DNA of 64,000 nucleotides from Calamus simplicifolius. Lineage: Eukaryota > Streptophyta > Magnoliopsida > Arecales > Arecaceae. This document shows positions 10,805-20,385 of this stretch, piece after piece. Both the position numbers and the translations under genes were made by a program. The notes below the pieces were generated by a model, which was not told where the DNA came from, ran no database searches, and worked only from the letters and a program-made list of their open reading frames with translations. The stretch's first letter is position 1. The number at the start of each line of letters is the position of its first letter. The DNA lies in assembly GCA_900491605.1 (NCBI GenBank), contig UESW01005041.1:458432-522431 (forward strand), written 5' to 3'.

Positions 10805-12050
10805 TGTTGCCCAGATGTAGTAACCCAAGAGGGGGGTGAATTGAGTTATTTAAAAAAAATTTAATAGCTATGCAGATAAATATGCTTTCAACCCTAATTT
10901 TGATTTGCAGCGGTGAAGTGGAGTGCACAGAATAATATCAACACAAAAACAAGCAATCACAAACACACAAAAATTTATAGTGGTTCGGTGCCAAACTCAA
11001 CACCTACATCCACTCCCCAAAACCTTTGGGTATTCCACTAATCGTATCACAACGATTACAACCTCTAGCCGAACCAGGCTAGCCCTCTTGTTTATACGGC
11101 ACAAGGCAGCCAAAAACTCCTAGCCAAACCTAGGCTAGTCCTCTTGTTTCATGGTACAAGGAAGCCAAGAACCCCTAGCTAAACCTTGGATAGTCCTCTT
11201 GTTTAAATGGCACAAGGAAGCCAACAAACAAGGTTCACTAACCCTTTTACAAGATAATCAGAGTATGTAAAGAAGAAGCTCCTACAAAGAGCAAATATTC
11301 AGAATATACTTTACAACTTTTTGAAGCAATAAACTCAGCAATAAATGAACTCGGTTGAAGCAGCTGAAGTCTTGAATGCTTGAAATGCTTCAATGATTCG
11401 GACGACCTATCGGAGCAAGGAATGAGCTTGAATGCACAACAACCACTCAATAAATATTTAATGAAGGCTCTTTACTTGGATTTTTCTCTCTTAGAAATTT
11501 CTTTTCAAAAATTGTCATCAAGGTGTACTTCTAATCCCAGCTATTATAATCATCTAACAAGAAATATCCGTTAGATACAAAAGAAATAAATGGAAATAAT
11601 AACGGAAAGAAAATATAACCGTTAAATATGTTTCCCTTAAGCATTGAATGCAGATCTCCATTTGAGGAAGGATGAGCACCGTAAACATTCAAAAATTAAA
11701 AGTTAACAATAGCTTGAAATAGCAATAGAGAGAGAGAATGAGAGAAAGAAAGAGCTTTAGGCGGCGGTGGGCTTGAAGAAAGAAGATCCAGGTAGCTGAA
11801 AAATGAATGCCATCGTCCAAGAGTAAAGAAATAACTCCAGCTAGCTAATCAGTTAGCTAAGCAGAGAGGTCATAACAAAAGAAGCATTCTGAGACAATAC
11901 GTTAGTTAGCTCGGCAGCTAACTCGCCAGCTAACTCCAATATAAATTCAAACGACTGCAGGAGAAAAAAAAAGGATAGCTAGTTAGCTGAATAGCTAACT
12001 AAGGAATGGCCAGTTAGCTCACGAGCTAACTAGGAGCAAGAATGCTATAC
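10805..12050 (-). mobile_element. LTR fragment, minus orientation, sister of the 13962-15527 LTR
   Basis: It begins TGTTGCCCAGATG and then AACCCAAGAGGGGGGTGAATTG, the same terminal signature as the reversed 3' end of the LTR at 13962-15527 and as 60432. The shared order (GGTTCGGTG with CAACACCTAC and CCACTCCC) continues for several hundred bases, but much of the rest differs. Instead of GGAGTCGACTCC-type motifs it carries a cluster of TTAGCT / AGCTAAC motifs (11839-12033). No TG-type outer start is found near 12050, so the 5' end of this LTR is missing where it meets the ORF region in opposite orientation. Confidence 0.7.
11835..12035. repeat. Cluster of paired TTAGCT/AGCTAA motifs in the LTR
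   Basis: Inverted pairs such as GTTAGCTCGGCAGCTAAC, AGTTAGCTGAATAGCTAACT and AGTTAGCTCACGAGCTAACT are spaced over ~200 bp. Each pair could form a small hairpin with a 4-nt loop. The cluster occupies the position in the LTR that the GGAGCCGACACC cluster has in the related LTRs. Confidence 0.8.
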
Positions 12051-12059
12051 TATGTGTAG

Positions 12060-13259
12060 GAAAGTAGATTTCGATTTCTTTAAAGCTGAAGGTTTTGGGA
12101 TCGGTAGACAGATTAAAGAACTCGGTTGGGATAAGTTTGTTCTTTGGATGTTCCTACTTATCCAGCTCTTGTTAAAGAATTTTACCTGAATTTATCTAGA
12201 GGAGATGGTGGAATTGTTAGTTCAGTAAGAGGGAAGAGAATTCATCTCACATTTCAAATTTTAGGAAATCTGCTAAGTATTCCTGTCACTGGATTTGTTG
12301 CAAACATTCATAGTGAGAGATCAGATGCTTTGTCAAGGATGTTAGGAAGGGATGTAACTGAATTTGAAGAGATTAGGGCAAACCAATTGCCACTTGAGCT
12401 TAGGCTGTTGCATAACATTTGTAGTAGGATTCTATTTCCCAAGACTGGCCATTTTGAGTATGTCTCAGAGCGAAACATTGTAGTCATGGATAGTATCTTG
12501 ACGGGTCAGCCAATAAATCTTGCTGGAATGATGATATGGTATATGGCTGAGGCCGGGGGCAAAAGGAGATCTTCATTGCCTTACGGAATGATCCTAACCA
12601 TGGCATTTAGAAGTCAAGGAGTAGTTATTTCTGAGAATGAGCCATCGAAAAACCTAAGGCACACTGACTACTACAGCTTAGCTACTGTGCACAAGATGGG
12701 ATTTGTGAAAGTGGATGGTAAATGGGAGAGAAAAGGTCATACTGGAAATAGAGTTGCTGAGACTAATGTGCCTGGCCCTTCTGAGGCAGGACCATCCGTG
12801 AGACACAGCTTACCAGAGCGTAGTCAGAATGTACCTCCAACTCCACCTGTTCCTTCCACTTTTGGTCAGTCATCTATTGGTTTTTCTGATATTCAGTTAG
12901 AACAGCTTAGAAGTATTTTTGCTACTTACAAGGAAGAAATGAAATCTGAGCTAGATAGCCAATTCATGAACTTGAGAGAGACCCTTTATTCTTTGGATGA
13001 AAGAATTGGTAAAATTGAGTCTACACTTAGGAGCCTCAGCAAAGCTTTGAAGAATGATCTCAAGAATATTTTTGAAGAGCTTAAAGATATTGGTGGAGAT
13101 TCAGAGACCTACTCCAAATGCAATGCTGAGCTTCAGGACAAAATTATGACCGCATATGGATTTATTGATAGAAGACTAAAAGAATTTGTAAGAACTCAAA
13201 GTGAAGGAATGGGAAAAATAGTAGAAGAATTGCAAAGACTTCTTAGAACTAATTTTTGA
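12060..13259 (+). CDS. Putative plant transposon protein, element-borne ORF
   Basis: The protein resembles the family annotated as 'putative plant transposon protein' domain, common in plant retroelement ORFs of unknown function. The continuous frame runs 12144-13259 (about 371 codons) to TGA. Its first codon there is TTG, not ATG, and homologous sequence extends upstream in another frame from about 12060 (VDFDFFKAEGFGIGRQI), so a frameshift near 12140 separates the true N-terminus. The N-terminal ~190 residues hold the conserved domain (VRGKRIHLTFQILGNLL, ELRLLHNICSRILFP, YGMILTMAFRSQGV). A Pro/Ser-rich linker follows, then a C-terminal predicted coiled coil (about residues 240-370). A second, more damaged copy lies at 62591-63790 minus. 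The ORF sits just upstream of a polypurine tract and 3' LTR, an env-like position. Nothing in the sequence shows its function. Confidence 0.7.
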
Positions 13260-13961
13260 TCATATTGTAATGAAGTTCTTTGATGATGTTTAGTTTAGTT
13301 TGATGTTGATTTACTTTTCATTAAAGTTCTGATGTAAAGGAGTTTAGTTTAAAATTTTGATGTAATGAAATTTCTTTTTGCAATATGATGTAATGTTTGA
13401 CATTATGATATAATGAACTTATTTGATACTTAATGAATGTCATTTGATCTTTGAAGCATCTATCAATTTTGTCATTTCACTTAAAAACTCGTAACCTTTT
13501 TGTTGATTACAAAAAAGGGGGAGAAGTAATTGATAGTCGTATATGCATTGAAAGTTATAAAAGGGAAAAGCATTTAATTGCATATTTGTAGATGCATTGA
13601 ACATCGTATATGTATTGAAAGTTATAAAAGGAAAAGCATTTAATTGCATATTTGTAGATGCATTGGAACAAATAACTATTTAATTGGCATCTAATTAATT
13701 GCATATAGGGAGAAGTAATTGTCATATATGCATTGAAAGGATGAATAGATGTTAAAATTGATATGACGTTTAATTGGTATCAAACATTAAAAGTTTATGT
13801 TAAAAGGGAAGAATAGATGTTATTGAGTATCATAGGGGGAGCTACCTCATTCAGGGGAGTTTACCTGTGAGGAATAAATATTTGAGAAATTTGATTTGAA
13901 AATCTTATTGTTTAATCATGCATATACTCAATGTTTTTATAATCATCAAAAAGGGGGAGAT
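13260..13961. other. Non-coding tail between ORF and 3' LTR, with tandem repeat and polypurine tract
   Basis: AT-rich. It contains a 67-bp tandem pair (starts 13541 and 13608) built on ATATGCATTGAAAGTTATAA. It ends with the polypurine tract AAAAAGGGGGAGAT at 13948-13961, which primes plus-strand synthesis in LTR retroelements. The related element at the window's right edge has the same tract and its own 75-bp tandem repeat in the equivalent place. Confidence 0.75.
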
Positions 13962-15527
13962 TGTTGACCCAATTATTGATTTTGATGATTAATAAAAGAC
14001 ATGAGTATATTCATTTTGTTTCTAATAGATTTAACAAGTGTTTCAGGGATTAAAAATGTTTGATCAATCAAAAAGAATAAAGAAACATTTTGAATCAAGT
14101 TTTTAAAAGAAATTTCAAAGTTCAGAGCTTGGAGTCGACACCCAAATAGTCAGGAGCCGACCCCAAGGCGTATCAGAAGGTTTCTGGTATTTTGGAATGG
14201 TCTGGAGTCGACACCCAGGGTTTCAGAGCCGACTCCAACCTGAGATACAGAGAAGTGCATTCTGTTTCAGTTTCTGGAGCCGACACCTAGAATTCGGGAG
14301 CCGACACATGAGATTTCGGGAGCCGACACCTGAGTTTCTGGAGCCGACTCTAACCTGAGAACAGAGAGCGTATTTTTATGAACTTTTCTGGAGCCGACAC
14401 TTACAATTTCGGAGCCGACTCCCAAAAGCGATGAGCCGACACTTACCTTTCTCGGAGCCGACTCCCCAACAACTTTTTCTTTACTATTTTTGAACACCCG
14501 ACTTGGAGCCGACACCTGAAAAGTTGGAGCCGACTCCAACCTGTCAGGAACGGATTTTTTATCTGTCAGAACGGACTTCAACGGTAAGATTTCTTTTCAC
14601 CTAACCTCTAACGGCTATTTTCTTTGTGTGTAGAAGAATCCATACATCTCACAATGGCTATATTTCCCACCTAAACCTGGATTAAGAGATCTATATAAAG
14701 GAAAAATCGTTCGTTTGGAAAGAGAGAGCACATACAAAAGAAAAAGAAGAAAAATCAAGAAAAATACTCTGTGAAAAAGAGAGAGAAATCAAGAGGAAAG
14801 ACTTAGAGCTCAAATCCATCATCCTCAGAAAGCTCAAAGAGAAATCCACAAGCTTCTCAAGTTCAAATCAAGGAGATTTCCAACATTTAAAGAGAGAAAG
14901 CAAAAGCCCCAAATCCTCATCTTCTCAACTGCAAGTTTCTGAAGAATCTGAGCTGAGGCCCTGATTCAATCTTTCAAAGGAGAAGAGGAAAAGAAGAAAA
15001 GCACACATTCAAATAGCTTCAAACAGGCTTTTCTTATCCTTGTTTAGTTTATTGTTTATTTGCTCATTTGAGGAGCTGCTGTGTACTTAAACTCTATTTT
15101 TCATTTATGCTTGCTATTCAATCGGGGATTGAATTAGTGGAGGTGGTATACCTCGGTACAAGCTAAGGATAGCTTGTGGTTGGGTTTTGTACTGGTGAGC
15201 CCAGAAAACCAGCTGGGTTCGTTGTAATCCCGGGGGAAACAACAAGTTTTGAGTTGTGCGCTTGTAAAACAACTCGGCTGTAATCAAGTAGATTATAGTG
15301 TGGACCCAAGTGATACTTGGGAGTGGACGTAGGTGTTGGATACACCGAACCACTATAAAATCTTTGTGTTTGTCGTGTTTTGACTCTCTCACTCTATCTC
15401 TTTATTTATGCTTAGCATTTATCTTGCACTTAATCTCTTTTAATTCAAAGCACATAGTTTCAAAAGGTTAAATTCTTAAGAACCCAATTCACCCCCCCCC
15501 CCTCTTGGGTTGCCATATGGGACAACA
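13962..15527 (+). mobile_element. 3' LTR, 1566 bp, of the transposon-protein-bearing retroelement
   Basis: It starts TGTTGACCC right after a polypurine tract and ends GGGACAACA, so it has the TG...CA ends and short inverted repeats of an LTR. A likely TATA box (TATATAAA) is at 14692-14699. Near the 3' end are GTGGACCCAAGTGATACTTG and a C-run followed by CTCTTGGGTTG. It matches the minus-strand LTR at 60432-61904 over its whole organisation. The 5 bases after it (GCAAT) have no matching partner before 10805, so this is not one end of a simple intact insertion. Confidence 0.85.
14120..14545. repeat. Cluster of ~14 GGAGYCGACWCC motifs in the LTR
   Basis: Variants GGAGTCGACACC, GGAGCCGACACC and GGAGCCGACTCC recur about every 15-50 bp, upstream of the TATA box. 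The fully symmetric form is a perfect palindrome. The intervening bases also repeat loosely (TTTCTGGAGCC, AACCTGAGA). The related LTR at 60432 has about 11 in the matching place. Confidence 0.85.
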
Positions 15528-18052
15528 GCAATGTTTTTGACAGTTTTGGTTCCAAGACCATCAAATCCAAAAGAGAAGATTGATGTCTTCTTACAACCGC
15601 TGGTGGCCGAATTGAAAATGTTGTGGGAAACAGGAGTCATAGCCTACGACATTTCTATGAAACAAAATTTCATTATGAGAGTTGCTTTGATGTGGACAAT
15701 CAGTGACTTTCCGGCATATGCAATGTTGTCTGGTTGGAGCACTTCTGGGCGTCTGGCATGCCTTCATTGCATGTATGATTCATATGCATTTACATTGCAG
15801 AAGAGTGGTAAGCAGTCATGGTTTGATAATCATAGAAAGTTCTTGCCTTCCAATCATCCTTATAGGCGTAACTTGATCGCCTTCCGGAAGAACAAAGCAG
15901 TCACAAAATTTGCCGAACCGGTTAGGTCTGGCATATATTTGATACTATAGAGCATTTGGGGTTGAGGTATGCTTGGGAACCAGATGCAGATAGAATAAAT
16001 GGCCGTATATGTAAAGAACATAACTGGAAGAAGCAAGCATTTTTTGGGATTTGCCGTATTGGAGCACAAATCTCATCCGGCACAACTTGGATGTTATGCA
16101 TATTGAGAAAAAAATTTGATAACATATTTAACATGGTGCTAAACATCCCGGGAAAAACCAAAGACACTGCAAAGTCGAGAGAAGAACTTAATCAGTATTG
16201 CAGAAGAGGTGATTTGAGAAGGAATACTGACGGGACCTATCCTAAAGCCTGTTACACTCTTGACAGAAATTCACGAGAAGTTTTATGTAACTGGATTAGA
16301 GGGTTAAAATTTCAGATGGTTATGCTTCAAATATCGGTAGGTGTGTGGACATGCATAAGCTCAAGTTGTTTGGCATGAAGAGTCATGACTGCCATGTTTT
16401 CATGCAACGGTTATTGCCTATAGCTTTTCGTGAGTTGCTTCCGCAACATGTGTGGAAGGCATTGACGAGCTCAGCTTATTCTTCAAGGAGTTATCTACCG
16501 CAGTCATTACTTCTGCATCATGGCAAGGCTTGAGGAGAAAATTCAATTATTTTATGCAAGCTGGAGCGAATATTTCCTCCAAGTTTTTTTGACTCAATGG
16601 AGCATTTACCGGTTCACTTGCCATACGAAGCGAGTATAGCTGTCCCGCAGTATCGCTGGATGTATCCTTTCGAGAGGTAAATATAAATCATAATACATGT
16701 TGACATTTCAAATATTATTTCATTTATGCGAGGAAGTTGGTTTATTTATTTTTCAACTTTACATATAGGTATCTTAAGAAGTTAAAAAATAATGTGCGTA
16801 ATAAGGCAAGGGTTGAAGGTTCTATATGCAATGCACACTTGGTTGAAGAAGTTTCAGCTTTTGCCTCGCATTACTTTGAGGGTCACGTCCACACGAGGAG
16901 CCGCAATCTTGGTCGTAACGATGACATATGTGTGGACGAAGGAGAACCTAATGACGGTAGAATATCAATTTTTAAAAGTATCGGCCGTTCATTTGGGAGG
17001 CAAAAGTCAAGAAATTAAGCGATGTGGAGTATAATGACCCATATATTGAGTAAGTATATGTACTTCATTAATTGCTTAATTAGAACTTCAACTTTAAATT
17101 TAAAATACCATACTATTTAATTGCTAACAGAAGTTTTAATTGTTATAATCCCTTAAGGATGTATTGTGATAGACAACGACAGATGAATCCCAGCATCAGT
17201 CAAATTGCCATTGGGCAGAAGTTAGAAACGGAGTTTGCTTATTGGTTTTATGAATTTGTGAGTACTATCACTCAATCAATTTTTTATTTTTCGAATTGAT
17301 TGTGAATAGCTTATTAATTTATAGGTAAACGGTCCATGGTTCACAACCGATAATATTTTCATTAAATGTCTAACGCAATGGCCATTGAAGACCGTAACTA
17401 CTGGCTATTTTGTTAATGGATACAAATTTCAAATTGAACGACTAGCATCTTCAAGAGGGACGCAGAATTGGGGCGTATGTGTTAAAGGAGAAAGTGTTGG
17501 AGCAAATATGCAGGATTATTACGGAAAGTTAGTAGAGGTGGTTGAAGTTGAATATCCCGGTTGGCCTATGAAACGAACCGTATTGTTTCGTTGTGATTGG
17601 TTTGATCCGATAATTCCTGTCGGTAAAAGGGTTCATAATGACTACAATCTAGTTGAAGTAAACCATCGACGAAGATTACAGAAATATGAACCATTCATTC
17701 TTGCATCCCAAGCTCAGCAAGTGTTTTACTGCGGATATCCAAGTTTGCGCAACGACAAGCGAGATTGGTGGGCTTTTCTAAAATCGTCCCACGTTCAACA
17801 ATCATATTAGACGAGAGTTCATCAAGTCAATCAACTGAGTGCCCTGCATTTCAAGAGGATGAGATGGAAATGCATGCAATTGAGGACGACACAAGGGCTC
17901 CTGAAACATCACTTAGAGATCCAAATGGTGATGTCCAAGAAATTGAGGATGCAAATGTTCGGTTTCCTTCCGATGATAATGAAACTGAATCACAGTCCGA
18001 TATGGCATCGGATGTTGAACCAACATTTCACGAAACAAATGACACTGATTAA
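15528..18052 (+). pseudogene. TNP2-like CACTA transposase, truncated and frameshifted
   Basis: In family order the plus strand shows: the TNP2 core from MFLTVLVPRPSNPKEKIDVF through YDISMKQNFIMRVALMWTI and LSGWSTSGRLACLHC (15528-15940); a segment RINGRICKEHNWKKQAFF and, after a frameshift, LPYWSTNLIRHNLDVMHIEK (to ~16115); CVDMHKLKLFGMKSHDCHVF and MQRLLPIAFRELLPQHVW (16340-16470); a DUF4218-like part (16560-17000); and a DUF4216-like part (about 17340-17810) including GKLVEVVEVEYPGWPMKRTV and RCDWFDP. An acidic tail ends at 18052. Introns interrupt the later part (about 16676-16768 and 17050-17325). At least two frameshifts and loss of the N-terminus make it non-functional. In the family this protein binds element ends and catalyses excision and insertion. 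Confidence 0.85.
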
Positions 18053-18164
18053 ACATATAGGTTTATTCAATTTCGATTTATTTTTATAAGTATTAAATTT
18101 TTGCATATTTATTAATTATTCATAATTATATTGCATTGCATTAATCTTTAGTATTTATAGTATG

Positions 18165-19657
18165 ATGGGCCGAGATAGATCTACCCTGACGAACATAGCC
18201 CTGCCGCATCACATCCCACTACCAGCCCTGACGCACAGACTTCGCCTCTCCAGGCGTCGATGCTCATCTTGCATTATTTTCCTCTAGCCGATCGGCACAG
18301 ACCTCTGAGAGTTCTTCTTTGGCCAGCCGCACCGTACTTCGACTGGATGCGATGGGCTGTAAGTATATACTAATTGTAAATATATGTTTATGTTTTTAAG
18401 TTAATTACTTATTTTAATTAGTTTTTTTAACAGCTTTATTGAGCAGCATACCGTATCGAGCCGGATCAGCTCTATATTTCAGAGCTATGCTGATCCAAGT
18501 GGCTACGATTGGCACCATGTATCTGCGGCCACAAGGGAGTTTTATTTTTTAGAGTTTCAGGTAAACATTTTAAATACATTTTATAACTGATATAAAATTT
18601 TCTAATCTTAATATATTCTGAAACTAACTATTTATTTCAATGCAGAAAAAGTTTACGTGGGACCCTACCATCCATGATGCCATTAGGGCAGCATGGAATG
18701 CTCTTGCGGCACGCCGATACTCCGACATGCTTCATCGTTGGAGGAGATCGGGTGACCGTCCAGGGCATGTGCCGAAGGGTATTTGGGCCAGCTGGCAGCA
18801 GGCGTGGCAGTCCGAGGCATGGATGAGGAGGTCCACATCAGCCAGCACGAACCGCCGATCCGAGAAGGGCGGTCGTGGCACGGGCCTCTCCTGTCACACT
18901 ACGGGTTCCATTTCGATTCAGGAGCACAGACGTCGTATGGTAAGAAAACATAAATAATTTAATACTAATTTAGTCATTTACAAATACTTGCATTTATATT
19001 CTTTCTTCTGCTTTTGTAGTCCGAGCAGGAGGGCAGAGATCCTGGTGAGTTTTGTTTATTCAGGGCGACACACACCAGGAAGGACGGTTCCTGGGTCGAT
19101 ACACGATCACGGGAGGTTGGGGTAAGAAATTAGCTTTATATTTTATTTGTTTAATTTCTAAAATTTTATTCAGCTTTATATATTGATTCATTTATTTGAT
19201 TTTATAATTCAAAGGCACGAGTCGAGGAGCTTCAGTCTCAGGCATCGTAGGTCGACTCCACTGAGGGGGGCCGTCCGTCGAACTCTCATCACAGGAGAGT
19301 CGACGTGTGTTTTTGGAGGCTGTTGGTGCCCAGCCGCGAGACCGTAGGGTCTATAGTTTGGGCACCAAAGCTTCCAGATATTTTCCCCATCAGGGCTCCA
19401 GTTCGCATTGTTCTGGCGATATTCCTTCCGAGCAGTTAGACGACATTCGGAGATCTATTATGGAGGAAGTTCACCATGAGGTTCAGCAAGAGCTTGCAGA
19501 CATGAGAGAGCAGATGCGTCATATGCAGGATTTAGTTCGTCTCATGTCGCAAGGTCCATTCCAGCCTCCGCAGCCTCCACAGCCGCCTACAGATACATTA
19601 TGTATTTTTTTTCACTACTTGATGTATTTTTTTTATATGAATATTTTAAAAAATTAA
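18165..19657 (+). CDS. Ptta/En/Spm-type CACTA accessory transposase gene
   Basis: Five exons can be laid out with standard GT-AG borders: about 18165-18358, 18434-18560, 18646-18939, 19020-19121 and 19215-19657. Exon 3 has the family core (FTWDPTIHDAIRAAWNALAA, then RYSDMLHRWR and PKGIWASWQQAWQS). Exon 4 has FRATHTRKDGSWVDTRSRE. The last exon has GDIPSEQLDDIRRSIMEEV, a short coiled coil and a Pro/Gln tail. The same two 3' exons survive in the CACTA at 5234-8770. Family members are thought to help recognise subterminal repeats. The start is uncertain, at least one internal stop (TAG near 19249) may lie in the joined frame, and the partner gene is dead, so I treat it as a probable relic with recognisable structure. 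Confidence 0.7.
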
Positions 19658-19699
19658 TAAAATAAATTTTTATCTATTTTTAAAATTTTGTAATGACTG

Positions 19700-20262
19700 T
19701 TTTGGTCAATTGTGTTAGCAATTACACTATATTAGCAAGTTTAATTTATATTATTTTGTTTTTTTTAATAAATAAATTAAGTAGCGCTATTGCGATGATC
19801 TTTTCCATTGCAATTCTTTTTAAAAAATTAAAAATTAATTTACTTTATTTTTAAAAAAATAAATTAATTAATTAGCGACGCTATTGCGATGCTATTTTTC
19901 ATCGCAATTATTTTAAAAAAATAAATTTTATTTTATTTTATTTTTAAAAAAATAAATTAATTAGCAACGCTATTGCGACGAGATTTGCTGTCGCAAATAT
20001 TTTTAAAAATTTATTTTTAAAGTAGCGATGCATTTAGGGATGTCGCAATTTTGAGACGCATTTATGGCGTCGCAATTTTGCGACTCGATATTTGGTGACT
20101 CGATATTTGGCGTCGCGGAGAGTCGCTGTTTAGCGATGCAATTGCGATAAATTCATATTGCGATGAACTGTTTAGCGACGCCTCTATTGCGTCGCTAATG
20201 CGTCGCTATATCTTGTTTAGCGACGCATTTAGACGTCGCTAAACCTTAATTTTCTTGTAGTG
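19700..20262. repeat. CACTA 3' subterminal repeats and terminal inverted repeat
   Basis: Repeated GCGACGCTATTGCGA / GCGTCGCTA-type motifs in both orientations, ending in AATTTTCTTGTAGTG at 20262. No clear 3-bp target duplication can be judged because the left end is missing. Confidence 0.8.
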
Positions 20263-20385
20263 GCCAAATCCAAGCCACATCATCCAAGCCCAAAATCCGA
20301 GGCCGAAAGCGGTCAACAAGGTTGCTGGAAGGGGCACGAGGGAGGTAAGATCGACCCCAAAGTCTGGTATCAGTAACAGCATATA

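Larger units (their letters stand above)
15528..20262 (+). mobile_element. 5'-truncated CACTA (En/Spm) element
   Basis: It carries remnants of the two genes typical of autonomous CACTA elements (TNP2-like, then Ptta/En/Spm-like), followed by a subterminal GCGACGCA repeat region and the right terminal inverted repeat TTTTCTTGTAGTG ending at 20262. The left end is absent: the TNP2 reading starts abruptly at the LTR boundary (15527/15528), so the first part of the element was lost. It is the closest relative in this window of the small CACTA at 5234-8770. Confidence 0.9.

Noticed and set aside
10805..15527. A single new transposon with long terminal inverted repeats
   Set aside because: The two ends are different LTR subfamilies, outer flanks differ, no target duplication, and the right half is an ordinary ORF-polypurine-LTR arrangement seen again at 60432.
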